NCBI RefSeq assembly: GCF_024979315.1
Contig: NZ_JANLCK010000006.1
Span: forward strand, 169,678 to 233,677
Length of the DNA: 64,000 nt
From: Herbiconiux oxytropis
GTDB lineage: Bacteria > Actinomycetota > Actinomycetes > Actinomycetales > Microbacteriaceae
Direction of reading: 5' to 3'
The position numbers and the translations under genes are program-made. The notes under the pieces were generated by a model. That model saw only the letters and a list, made by a program, of their open reading frames with translations, was not told the origin of the DNA and ran no database searches. Numbering within the stretch: the first letter of the stretch is position 1; every line of letters begins with the position of its first letter. Below are positions 26,326-34,141 of the stretch, piece after piece.

Positions 26326-26357
26326 CGAAAGGGCTCGCCTTCGGGCGGGCCCTTTCG
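26326..26357 (+). terminator. Terminator after rplA
   Basis: A 14-base stem: CGAAAGGGCTCGCC pairs with GGCGGGCCCTTTCG (one G-T pair) around TTCG. It is followed by TCGTTTCGT. It closes the secE-nusG-rplK-rplA region and isolates the next gene. Confidence 0.85.
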
Positions 26358-26364
26358 TCGTTTC

Positions 26365-26386
26365 GTGAGTAGCAATTGCTCCTCAC
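26365..26386. promoter_or_regulatory. Shared palindrome, copy 1 (upstream of first CWB2 gene)
   Basis: GTGAGTAGCAATTGCTCCTC, an inverted repeat centred on AATT, begins 80 bases before the ATG of the CWB2 gene at 26445. Near-identical GTGAGTA palindromes lie at the same distance before the CWB2 genes at 27913 and 31741. Probable operator or promoter element. Confidence 0.55.
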
Positions 26387-26444
26387 ACCGGGGGCGTCGG
26401 GCGGAAGACGATGAAGGATCTGTCCGTTCCCGTTTCGAGGATCC

Positions 26445-27731
26445 ATGAAGCCTTCGTTCTCGTCCCCCATCCGACCTGTCGCCGCGCCCGCTGTGGCGGC
26501 CGCAGCTCTCACGGCTGTCGTGTTCCTGCAGCCTGCCGTTGCGTCGCAGGCCGCCGTCGCCGCGCCCAGTTGTCCGAGCTCGGTCGGCGCCGTCGGCTTC
26601 CCCATCGACTTCACGCCGCTCGCGTCAGCGGAAGCCACGGTCTCCATCACTGCCGGAGCGCTTCCGGCTGGGGTGTCGTTGTCCAACCGCGGAGAGGCTC
26701 CGCATCTGGTCGGCGATCCCACCACGGTGCAGACGGCTTCGTTCACCCTGTCCGCCACGAGTGGCAGCGGCACGACCGAGAGCATCCCGTGCACGATCGA
26801 CGTGCGCAAGGCTCCCGTCGTCCAGAACATCGCGGGCACCGACCGGTACGACCAGGCCGTCGCGGTGTCGAAGCTGGAGTTCACATCGGCGAAGACCGTC
26901 TACATCGCCAGCGGAGCGAAGTATCCCGACGCCCTGAGCGCAGGCTCCCTCGCCGCCCACCACGAGGCGCCCCTGCTCCTCACGCGTGCCGACACGATCC
27001 CGGATGCGGTGCTCGACGAGATCGCGCGACTCGCTCCGGATGACGTGGTCATCGTGGGCGGCGAGGCCTCGGTCTCGAAAGCGGTCCACGACCGGATCGA
27101 CAGTCGCACCACCGCGACCATCACCCGCATCGGCGGAGCCGACCGCTACGCGGTGTCGCGCGCGCTCGTGTCGCATCCGGAGTTCGGCTACGGCACGGGC
27201 GGCAGCGAGCAGGCCTTCGTGGTGACCGGCCGCACGTTCCCGGATGCACTCACCTCCACTCCGGCTGCAGCCGCTGCGGGTTCGCCGGTGCTGCTCGTCG
27301 ACGGAACGGCGACGTCCCTCGATCCGGCAGACCTCGCCGTGCTCGACTTCCTCGGGGTGGCCGACGTCGTCATCGCGGGTGGCACGGCCTCCGTGTCTGC
27401 AGCGATGGAGGCGAGCATCTCGGAGAGCTTCGACACCGTGCGTCTGGCCGGTGTCGATCGCTACCAGGCGGGGGTGGCCGTCAACAAGGGCATCTTCGCT
27501 GCAGCGCCCGACCTCTACCTCGCGAGCGGCACGGCCTTCGCCGACGCTTTGAGCGGGGGAGTGGTCGCCGGTATCGAGAAGAGCCCGCTCTACGTCACGA
27601 CCCCGGGGTGCCTCACGAACGAGGTGTACTTCGAGATCGGCCGGCTCGCTCCGACGACGGTCTACACGCTCGGTGGTCCTGCGACGCTCGGGGCCGGTGT
27701 GACGTCGCTGACGCCCTGCGGACTCGACTGA
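26445..27731 (+). CDS. Secreted cell-wall-binding repeat 2 (CWB2) protein, paralog 1
   Basis: Exported surface protein of 428 residues. A signal peptide (about 1-40, Ala-rich) is followed by an Ig-like module (about 41-125) with a Cys pair and LPAGVSLSNRGE. Three CWB2 (PF04122) repeats of about 100 residues follow, each with a G(T/A/V)DRY motif (Asp at 133, 233 and 338) and a VYIASGAKYPDALSAG-type block. Repeats of this family hold clostridial surface proteins to anionic wall polymers. The last repeat has two Cys (PGC and the C-terminal TPCGLD) that could form a disulphide. No enzymatic domain is seen. Own terminator downstream. Confidence 0.88.
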   Translation: MKPSFSSPIRPVAAPAVAAAALTAVVFLQPAVASQAAVAAPSCPSSVGAVGFPIDFTPLASAEATVSITAGALPAGVSLSNRGEAPHLVGDPTTVQTASFTLSATSGSGTTESIPCTIDVRKAPVVQNIAGTDRYDQAVAVSKLEFTSAKTVYIASGAKYPDALSAGSLAAHHEAPLLLTRADTIPDAVLDEIARLAPDDVVIVGGEASVSKAVHDRIDSRTTATITRIGGADRYAVSRALVSHPEFGYGTGGSEQAFVVTGRTFPDALTSTPAAAAAGSPVLLVDGTATSLDPADLAVLDFLGVADVVIAGGTASVSAAMEASISESFDTVRLAGVDRYQAGVAVNKGIFAAAPDLYLASGTAFADALSGGVVAGIEKSPLYVTTPGCLTNEVYFEIGRLAPTTVYTLGGPATLGAGVTSLTPCGLD

Positions 27732-27752
27732 TTCGCTGCAGCATCGGCCGTG

Positions 27753-27780
27753 AAGGAGCCCGTCGTGCGACGGGCTCCTT
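27753..27780 (+). terminator. Terminator after CWB2 paralog 1
   Basis: Perfect 12-base stem, AAGGAGCCCGTC with GACGGGCTCCTT, loop GTGC, followed by CTGCGTCTGT. Confidence 0.85.
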
Positions 27781-27825
27781 CTGCGTCTGTGGAGAACTGC
27801 GTCCAGCCCTCGGCGCCGCCTCCCC

Positions 27826-27847
27826 GTGAGTACGAAGTACTCATAAC
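27826..27847. promoter_or_regulatory. Shared palindrome, copy 2 (upstream of second CWB2 gene)
   Basis: GTGAGTACGAAGTACTCAT contains perfect six-base arms GAGTAC and GTACTC around GAA, followed by AAC. It starts 87 bases before the GTG of the CWB2 gene at 27913. It shares CTCATAAC with copy 4. Confidence 0.6.
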
Positions 27848-27912
27848 GATGCCGGCGACCACGGCATGAGGATACGAGAGTCCCATCCACCCGCTGTCGA
27901 AAGAGACCCGAC

Positions 27913-29211
27913 GTGAGCACTTCCTCCGTTTCCCGGCCGGCCATCCGGCCCACCCTCATCGCTTCCTCCCTGCTCACCGCCGCAGTGCTCTCAGCAGGCC
28001 TGCTCGGGCCGGCGGGCGCCGCCTCGGCCGCCTCCATGGATCCTGTGTGCCCCCAGGCCACGGCCTTCCGCGGCATCGAGATCGTGCCCGCCACGGCACT
28101 CCCGGAGCCCGACCCGCACGCCTCCACCCGCATCTCGAGCGGCACGCTGCCCGCGGGTGTCACGCTCGTCGACGGCGTCTTCTCAGGCACGCCCACAGCC
28201 ACGGGAGTCTCGATGTTCACCATCGAGGCCACCTACACCGACTTCCCGATGAAGAGCGTGGCGTGCACCATCACGGTCGACGCGGCACCGACTCCCACCC
28301 GCATCCAGGGCACCGATCGTTACGACCAGGCCGTGCAGGTCACGAAGAGCGGGTTCCCCACCGTGCCGAGCGGTGGCCTCGACGTGCTCTACCTCGCCAG
28401 CGGTGAGAAGTTCAGCGACGCGCTGAGCGCAGGCTCGGTCGCCGGCGTGCACGGAGCACCGCTCCTGCTCACGCGTGCGGCCACCCTCCCTGCGGTCACG
28501 AAGGCCGAGATCGCCCGTCTGGCACCCAAGACGGTCGTCATCGCCGGCGGCACCGCCTCCGTCTCGGCGGGCATCGTCGACGCGGTGAAGGCAGCCGTGT
28601 CCGGAGTAGAGGTGAAACGCATCGCCGGTGCAGATCGCTACGAGGTCTCGCGGGGGCTGATCGCCGACGCCGATCACGGTGTGCCGACAGCGGCCACGGT
28701 CTACCTGGCAGCCGGGGCGACATTCCCCGACGCCCTCGCAGCATCGCCTGCGGCCATCTCGGTCAACGGCCCGGTCCTGCTCGTCGATGGCACGAAGCCC
28801 GCGGTCGGCGACAGCACCCTCGACCTGCTCGCGAGCATGCGCGCCGTGACCGTCCGTATCGCGGGCGGACCGGCCTCGGTCAGCGAGGGCATCCAGGAGC
28901 AGCTCGGCACCGACCTCTACTCGGTCACTCGAGCGGCCGGAGCGGATCGTTACCAGGCGGCGGTGGCCATCAACCACGAGGCCTTCGAGACGGCCAAGAC
29001 GGTCTACCTCGCCAGCGGAGTCGCCTTCGCCGACGCGCTCAGCGCGGCGCCGGTGGCAGGAGCGAACAGCGCGCCCATCTACCTCGTGCAGAACTCGTGC
29101 GTCCCCGCCCAGGTCCTCCAGGAGATCGTCCGGGTGCACCCCAAGAACGTCGTCGTCCTCGGCGGTCTCTCCACCCTCGGCGCCTCGATCGACCAGCTCA
29201 AGCCCTGCTGA
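27913..29211 (+). CDS. Secreted CWB2 protein, paralog 2
   Basis: Surface protein of 432 residues with the same layout as paralog 1. It has a signal peptide (about 1-41), an Ig-like module with two Cys (about 42-125) containing LPAGVTLVDGVFSGTPTATG, and three CWB2 repeats with DRY at 135, 241 and 345. The third repeat ends with the Cys pair NSCVPAQ and KPC (C-terminal residue). The GTG start is supported by a GAAAGAGA stretch upstream. The Ig-like module is of the putative-Ig type often fused to surface anchors. The function beyond wall attachment is unknown. Confidence 0.88.
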   Translation: MSTSSVSRPAIRPTLIASSLLTAAVLSAGLLGPAGAASAASMDPVCPQATAFRGIEIVPATALPEPDPHASTRISSGTLPAGVTLVDGVFSGTPTATGVSMFTIEATYTDFPMKSVACTITVDAAPTPTRIQGTDRYDQAVQVTKSGFPTVPSGGLDVLYLASGEKFSDALSAGSVAGVHGAPLLLTRAATLPAVTKAEIARLAPKTVVIAGGTASVSAGIVDAVKAAVSGVEVKRIAGADRYEVSRGLIADADHGVPTAATVYLAAGATFPDALAASPAAISVNGPVLLVDGTKPAVGDSTLDLLASMRAVTVRIAGGPASVSEGIQEQLGTDLYSVTRAAGADRYQAAVAINHEAFETAKTVYLASGVAFADALSAAPVAGANSAPIYLVQNSCVPAQVLQEIVRVHPKNVVVLGGLSTLGASIDQLKPC

Positions 29212-29214
29212 TCC

Positions 29215-29267
29215 GAGGGCCCGCCCGGCCGGACATCGCCCACGAAGTCCGGCCGGCCAGGCCCCTC
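29215..29267 (+). terminator. Terminator after CWB2 paralog 2
   Basis: CCGGCCGGAC (29225-29234) pairs with GTCCGGCCGG (29247-29256), extended by GAGGGCC and GGCCCCTC on the outside. Confidence 0.65.
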
Positions 29268-29386
29268 GCTCGAGCGGATACGCCCCGAACCGCTATCGCC
29301 CTGGGACGGTAGTGCTGGTTGCTGAAGACAGCAGCTCGCTGCGATCCGTTCCACCGCTTGTTCCGCCGCTCCACAGTCAGGACCAC

Positions 29387-30736
29387 ATGTTCCACCTCGC
29401 ATTCGCTCGGCGTCCGGTCCACGGGCTCGCCCTCGCGGCGGTCGTCACCACCGTCCTCGCCGGATTGTCGGTCGCTCCGGCCGCCGTTGCTTCAACTGAA
29501 CCCCTCCCAGGGTCGACTTCAGACTCCGGCGAACACTCCACCGGTAGCGAAGAGCTGATCCCGGCGCTGCTGTGTCCGCAGCAGGCCGCCGCGAAGGGTT
29601 TCCCCCTCTCGACCGCTCCACTGGCCCAGGCCGGCGCGCTGCGTGTGTCGAGGGGTGCGCTGCCGCAAGGCGTCCGCTTGCAGGCTGGCGGCTTCCAGCT
29701 GGAGGGTGAGCCGAACACAGTCGAGACGGCGTCGTTCACACTCGAGCTCGCCACGGTGCGGCCGGACGGTCACACCGACCTCACCACGAAGGCCTGCACG
29801 GTGATCGTGAAGGAGGCACCCAAGGTCACGCGGGTCGCGGGGAGCGACCGCTACACCCAAGCACTCGCGATCTCCCGCCTCACCTTCCGCGATGACGCCG
29901 CGGACACCGTCTACCTCGCGAGCGGCCAGAAGTTCGCCGATGCGCTCAGCGCGACCGCGGCAGCGGCGCACCACACCGCCCCGTTGCTCCTCACCCCGGG
30001 GGCGGCACTGCCGCCCGGAGTGGTCGAGGAGATCCGCCGGGTCGGTGCGAACGACGTCGTCATCGTCGGCGGCGAGGCCTCGATCTCGGCTGCGGTGGCC
30101 CGCCAGGTGGCGTCGTCCACCGCGGCCAAGGTCACGCGCATCGCAGGGGCCGACCGCTATGAGGTGTCGCGCGCCCTCATCGGTCATGCCGCGTTCGGCT
30201 TCGCGTCGGCGACGGCGGCCTTCGTGGCCACCGGTGCCACCTTCGCCGATGCCCTCACCGCATCACCGGCCGCGGCCTCCGGAGGTTCTCCCGTGCTGCT
30301 GGTCGACGGGTCTGCCGCATCCCTCGGCTCACAGGAGAGCTCGCTGCTCACGCGGCTGGGCGTGAAGTCGGTGGCGATCGTCGGAGGAGTCACGTCGGTC
30401 AGCGCCTCGCTCGCCTCGTCGATCGAGAAGTCGTTTGCGACCACCCGCTACGCGGGCTCCACGCGCTACGAGGTGGGTGCGACCGTGAACGGAGCATCGT
30501 TCCCCGCGGCTTCGAAGCTCTACCTGGCGAGCGGCGTCGTCTTCGCCGATGCGCTGAGCGGAGGGGTCGCCGCCGGAATCGATGCCAGCCCGCTCTACGT
30601 CACGCGAGCCACCTGCCTTGCCCCCGAGGTGCATCGCGAGATCGGCCGCCTGGCTCCGTCCACCGTGGTCATCCTCGGTGGCCCCGCGTCCCTCTCAACC
30701 GCCATCGAGACCCTCGAACCCTGCGGAGCCGACTGA
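29387..30736 (+). CDS. Secreted CWB2 protein, paralog 3
   Basis: Surface protein of 449 residues. It has a signal peptide (about 1-36, ending AAVAS) and a Ser/Thr/Glu-rich spacer, then an Ig-like module (about 60-145, Cys pair LLC and KAC). Three CWB2 repeats follow, with DRY at 154 and 256. The third repeat has STRY (Thr359) instead of DRY, losing the otherwise invariant Asp. C-terminal Cys pair ATC and EPC. Start ATG 29387 is chosen because the signal peptide begins there, MFHLAFARRP, after CAGGACC. An in-frame extension to 29312 is unlikely. Confidence 0.86.
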   Translation: MFHLAFARRPVHGLALAAVVTTVLAGLSVAPAAVASTEPLPGSTSDSGEHSTGSEELIPALLCPQQAAAKGFPLSTAPLAQAGALRVSRGALPQGVRLQAGGFQLEGEPNTVETASFTLELATVRPDGHTDLTTKACTVIVKEAPKVTRVAGSDRYTQALAISRLTFRDDAADTVYLASGQKFADALSATAAAAHHTAPLLLTPGAALPPGVVEEIRRVGANDVVIVGGEASISAAVARQVASSTAAKVTRIAGADRYEVSRALIGHAAFGFASATAAFVATGATFADALTASPAAASGGSPVLLVDGSAASLGSQESSLLTRLGVKSVAIVGGVTSVSASLASSIEKSFATTRYAGSTRYEVGATVNGASFPAASKLYLASGVVFADALSGGVAAGIDASPLYVTRATCLAPEVHREIGRLAPSTVVILGGPASLSTAIETLEPCGAD

Positions 30737-30845
30737 CACAAGGCTCCCCGTCTGAGCCGATCGTCGTCACGCTTCTCCTCCGGGTCGCCTTTCTGCTCGC
30801 CTTCCGATCCGCGCCGCGCCCTCGGGCCGGCCCTCAGACTCGCGG

Positions 30846-30876
30846 CCGCCGCACCTCTCCCCCCTGGGTGCGGCGG
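30846..30876 (+). terminator. Probable terminator after CWB2 paralog 3
   Basis: Perfect 10-base stem (30846-30855 with 30867-30876), loop TCTCCCCCCTG, 110 bases after the stop. No T-run. Confidence 0.5.
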
Positions 30877-31049
30877 TCGCGACTTCCTCTCGCAACTTCT
30901 TCCCGCCCCGAGCTGCGGTCCACATCGACGCTCAGCAGCCCACGTCCGAGCTGTCACGTCCTATCAGCCACGCCACCCCCGTTCTTGTGAAGCGCGTTTG
31001 GGTTTGCTCAGAGGGTGCGGTGCTCCCCGGCGCGGACCGGGCGAGCCGG

Positions 31050-31055
31050 TACCTT
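31050..31055 (+). promoter_or_regulatory. -10 of probable leaderless promoter for the GNAT gene
   Basis: TACCTT ends 7 bases before ATG 31063 and there is no ribosome binding site. Confidence 0.4.
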
Positions 31056-31062
31056 TGCAGAT

Positions 31063-31617
31063 ATGGTGACGCGAGTTCGACGAGCACGCCCGGAGGACTC
31101 GGGCATCGTGTCCGCCGTCGCGGCGGAGACGTTCGAACTGGCGTGCCCTCCCGGAACGGCGCCCGAAGCCATCGCCGCCTTCATCGCCGACAAGCTCTCC
31201 GAGGCCACGTTCTCAGAGCACCTCCGCGGCGGCACCCACACAGTGCTCCTCGCCGACGTCGACGGCGAGATCGCCGGCTACACCATGCTCATCGCCGGAG
31301 AACCGGCCGACCCGCATGTCGCCGCCACCGTCGCCGCCCGGCCCACCATCGAGCTCAGCAAGTGCTACGTGCGGCGCACCTTCCACGGGCTGGGTGTCGC
31401 GACGACCCTCATGGAGGCCTCTCTCGCCTTCGCAGCCGAGGCGGGCGCGGCGAGCATCTGGCTCGGCGTCAACCAGCAGAACGCCCGCGCCATCCGCTTC
31501 TACGAGAAGCGCGGCTTCGCCAAGGTCGGCACCAAGACCTTCCTCGTGGGCGACGAGCTGCACGACGACTTCGTGCTCGAGCAGCCACTGCCCGCCGTGG
31601 TCGACCTCGCCCCCTGA
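31063..31617 (+). CDS. GNAT-family N-acetyltransferase
   Basis: Acetyl-CoA-dependent acetyltransferase of 184 residues. GNAT motif A, LSKCYVRRTFHGLGVATTLM, includes the RxxGxG/A pyrophosphate loop (RRTFHGLGVA). Motif B is IWLGVNQQNARAIRFYEKRG, typical of RimI/YhbS-like GNATs, and the tail runs VGTKTFLVGDELHDDFVLEQ. Substrate unknown (small amine, antibiotic or protein N-terminus). It sits alone between CWB2 paralogs 3 and 4, with its own probable leaderless promoter. Confidence 0.9.
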   Translation: MVTRVRRARPEDSGIVSAVAAETFELACPPGTAPEAIAAFIADKLSEATFSEHLRGGTHTVLLADVDGEIAGYTMLIAGEPADPHVAATVAARPTIELSKCYVRRTFHGLGVATTLMEASLAFAAEAGAASIWLGVNQQNARAIRFYEKRGFAKVGTKTFLVGDELHDDFVLEQPLPAVVDLAP

Positions 31618-31662
31618 CCGGCGCCATCGAGCGGACCGGGACACCACCGCCACCACCCGCCC

Positions 31663-31684
31663 GTGAGTAGCAACTGCTCATAAC
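31663..31684. promoter_or_regulatory. Shared palindrome, copy 4 (upstream of fourth CWB2 gene)
   Basis: GTGAGTAGCAACTGCTCAT, arms GAGTAG and CTGCTC with one mismatch around CAA, then AAC. It begins 78 bases before the ATG of the CWB2 gene at 31741. Confidence 0.55.
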
Positions 31685-31740
31685 CGCACGACCCATCGGC
31701 TGACATCCTCGGAGCACGACCCACTCCGAAAGCGACTCCC

Positions 31741-32829
31741 ATGCCCCTGCGCTCGCGCCTCCCCGCTCGATTCCGAGCTGCGCCGGCCAGGGGAGCCGCC
31801 ACGCTCGTCTGCCTCCTGCTCGCACTCCTGCAGTCCGCGGGGGAGCAGAGCGCCGCCCCCATCGGGCCACTCGACCCAAGGCCACCTGCCGCCGCGCTCC
31901 CTGCCGCCGCGCTCCCCGCGCCCACGCGCATCCACGGCGTCGATCGCTACGACCAGGCCGTCCAGGCATCCCGCGCCGGCTTCGACCGCGCCGACATCGT
32001 CTACCTCGCCAGCGGGCAGACGTTCGCAGACGCCCTGGGCGCAGGGGCCGTGGCCGGCTCCCACGGCTCACCTCTGCTCCTCACTCCGCGTGATGCGCTG
32101 CCGCCCACCGTCACCGCCGAGATCGCGCGGCTCCAGCCGACGATCGTGGTCGTGGTCGGCGGCACCGCCTCGGTCTCCGACGACGTGCTCGCCCAGCTCT
32201 CCCGCAGCATCACCGGGGCCACCTTCCTCCGCATCGACGGCGCGGATCGCTACGAGGTCTCCCGCGCGCTCGTCACCGACCCCGTCGTCGGCGTCGCTGC
32301 TGCAGAGGTCGTGCTCCTCGCGGCGGGAGCCGGGTTCGCCGACGCGGTCGCCGCAGCCCCGGCCGCCGTGCGCGCCCACGGCGCGATGCTGCTCGTGAAC
32401 GGCGCGGGCTCGGGCCTACCTCCGCCCACGAGTGCCGCCCTCCGTGCCTTCGCCCCGGCATCCGTCACACTCCTCGGCGGCACCGCCACCATGAGCACGA
32501 GCATCGAGAGCGAGCTCCGGATGCTGGGCCACCGCGTCTCCCGGGTCGCCGGAGCCGACCGCTACGAGGTCGCCGTCGCACTCAACGGCGCGGCGCATCC
32601 AGCGCCCCCTGGCGGCACGGTGTACCTCGCGAGCGGCACGGCCTTTCCGGATGCGCTGAGCGGCGGCCCCCTCGCCGGCAGCCGCGGCGCGGCCATCTAC
32701 CTCGTGCGCCCCACCTGCGTACCTCCGGCGGTGCTCGCCGACCTCCACCGCCTCGCGCCACGCGAGATCGTGCTCCTGGGCGGTCCAGCCACCCTCAGCC
32801 CGACCGTGCAGAGCCTCACCCCCTGCTGA
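31741..32829 (+). CDS. Secreted CWB2 protein, paralog 4 (no Ig-like module)
   Basis: Shortest paralog, 362 residues. It has a basic signal peptide (about 1-40, hydrophobic core TLVCLLLALLQSA) and an Ala/Pro spacer (PPAAALPAAALPA). Three CWB2 repeats follow directly, with DRY at 68, 169 and 273; the Ig-like module of the other three copies is missing. The C-terminal Cys pair is kept (PTC and final TPC). It may be a minimal wall-binding unit or have lost its N-terminal domain by deletion. Regulated like its paralogs, judging from the shared upstream palindrome. Confidence 0.87.
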   Translation: MPLRSRLPARFRAAPARGAATLVCLLLALLQSAGEQSAAPIGPLDPRPPAAALPAAALPAPTRIHGVDRYDQAVQASRAGFDRADIVYLASGQTFADALGAGAVAGSHGSPLLLTPRDALPPTVTAEIARLQPTIVVVVGGTASVSDDVLAQLSRSITGATFLRIDGADRYEVSRALVTDPVVGVAAAEVVLLAAGAGFADAVAAAPAAVRAHGAMLLVNGAGSGLPPPTSAALRAFAPASVTLLGGTATMSTSIESELRMLGHRVSRVAGADRYEVAVALNGAAHPAPPGGTVYLASGTAFPDALSGGPLAGSRGAAIYLVRPTCVPPAVLADLHRLAPREIVLLGGPATLSPTVQSLTPC

Positions 32830-32840
32830 CCCCGCCCAGC

Positions 32841-32896
32841 CGTCATTTCTCACGCGAGAACCGGCGCCCAAGTGTGGAAAGTGACGTCTCGGCAGA
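32841..32896. repeat. Interspersed inverted-repeat element, degenerate copy
   Basis: The 23 bases 32874-32896 are identical to the reverse complement of 57537-57559. The partner arm here (32841-32855, CGTCATTTCTCACGC) is imperfect. It lies between convergent genes (CWB2 paralog 4 and the quinone reductase), where it could work as a terminator. Confidence 0.75.
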
Positions 32897-32915
32897 CCGC
32901 AGGCGCCCACGAGCC

Positions 32916-33944
32916 TCAGAAGGGCAGGTGCCCCACCTGCAGCACGAGCTTGCCACGGGTGTGGCCGCGCTCGATCGCGCGGTGCGCCTCGGCGGCATCG
33001 GCGAGCGGGAAGACCTCGTCGATGTGCACCCGCACATCGCCGGAGTCGATCAGCCGCGTGACCACGGCCAGCGTCGCCGCATCCGGAGCCACCTTGAACG
33101 TCGTGGCCCGCATGCCCGCCGAGGCCGCCTCCTCCGCGAAGCCCGGCCAGCTGCCCGTCGGGGCGTTGATGATGAGCCCTCCGGGCCGCATCGTGGCGAG
33201 CGAACGAGTGCCGGTGGAGGCGTGCACGTTCCCCACCAGGTCGATCACCACATCCTGCTCCGACACCTGTTCCGCGAAGTCGACGGCGGAGTAGTCGATC
33301 ACCTCGGCCGCACCGAGCTCCCGCAGCCAACCCTGGTTGCGGCCGGAACCGGTGGCCGTGACCCGGGCACCGAAGTAGCTCGCGAACTGCACCGCGAAGT
33401 GCCCGACCCCTCCCGCGGCGGCGTGGATGAGCATCCGCTGCCCCTCGTGCGCCTTGGCGAGCTCCACCACCATGCCCCATGCCGTGAGAGCCGCCAGCGG
33501 CACACCGGCGGCCTCGATGAGCGAGAGCGAACGGGGCTTCCGCGTGACCTGCAGACTCGGCACCGACACGAGCTCGGCGTACGACCCGGCGCCGCGCGGC
33601 ACCGACATCATGCCGTAGACCTCGTCGCCCACGTTGAGGGAGTGCCCCTCGAAAGGCGTCTCGACCACCACCCCGGCGAAGTCGTAGCCGAGGATGCAGG
33701 GGAAGGCGTCGATGGCGGCCGACACTCCCGAACCCGCCCGCGTCTTGGCATCGATCGGGTTCACACCGGCGGCGGCGACCTTCACCAGCACCTCGGCATT
33801 CACCCGCACGGGCGAGGGCACCGTGGCGACGGTCAGCTCCGACGGCTCGCCGGTGCGGCGGATCACCGCGGCCTGCATCGTCGACGGGTGGGTGAGCGTC
33901 GGACTCGATGTGCTCGTGCCCGGTCCACTCAGCTGCTCGATCAT
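32916..33944 (-). CDS. Quinone oxidoreductase-like zinc-free MDR-family reductase
   Basis: NADPH-dependent medium-chain reductase of 342 residues (quinone oxidoreductase branch). An N-terminal GroES-like domain has AAAGVNPIDAKTRAG and the YDFAGVV segment. The Rossmann fold has HAAAGGVGHFAVQFASYFGA as its nucleotide loop. The structural-zinc Cys cluster and catalytic-zinc Cys/His of true alcohol dehydrogenases are absent. ATG 33944 has GGAAGG six bases upstream; ATG 33878 would match the usual family N-terminus (MQAAVIRRTG) but has no ribosome site. Substrate is probably a quinone or enone. Confidence 0.88.
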   Translation of the reverse strand: MIEQLSGPGTSTSSPTLTHPSTMQAAVIRRTGEPSELTVATVPSPVRVNAEVLVKVAAAGVNPIDAKTRAGSGVSAAIDAFPCILGYDFAGVVVETPFEGHSLNVGDEVYGMMSVPRGAGSYAELVSVPSLQVTRKPRSLSLIEAAGVPLAALTAWGMVVELAKAHEGQRMLIHAAAGGVGHFAVQFASYFGARVTATGSGRNQGWLRELGAAEVIDYSAVDFAEQVSEQDVVIDLVGNVHASTGTRSLATMRPGGLIINAPTGSWPGFAEEAASAGMRATTFKVAPDAATLAVVTRLIDSGDVRVHIDEVFPLADAAEAHRAIERGHTRGKLVLQVGHLPF

Positions 33945-34033
33945 CCCTTGCCTTCCGTAGAGTTCGAACGCCACGGGAGGGCTCGGGCTACCCGCCTCAC
34001 TGCGCAGCCTGTTCGGCTTGCTCCCACGCTATT

Positions 34034-34050
34034 CGGCGAATGATTCGCCG
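34034..34050. promoter_or_regulatory. Palindrome CGGCGAA-TGA-TTCGCCG
   Basis: A perfect seven-base-arm palindrome in the 197-base gap between the divergent reductase (minus) and DUF998 gene (plus). An operator for either promoter is plausible; no regulator gene is adjacent. Confidence 0.4.
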
Positions 34051-34141
34051 GTGTTACGGTCACATCACTGTGGTGCAAACTCACCGAGCACGAGCCCGCA
34101 CGGGTACCATGCAGTGACCCGCCCTCCAGGAGTACCCACCC

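Larger units (their letters stand above)
30737..31062 (+). other. 326-base intergenic stretch with one hairpin
   Basis: Pyrimidine-rich on the plus strand with no convincing coding frame. It contains the perfect stem CCGCCGCACC/GGTGCGGCGG at 30846-30876 (loop of 11), probably the terminator of the third CWB2 gene, and at its end the -10 for the GNAT gene. Confidence 0.6.

Noticed and set aside
29308..29325. Fourth copy of the CWB2 palindrome before paralog 3
   Set aside because: GGTAGTGCTGGTTGCTGA has the right distance but poor symmetry and only partial identity; too weak to list as a feature, kept only as a remark in the finding.
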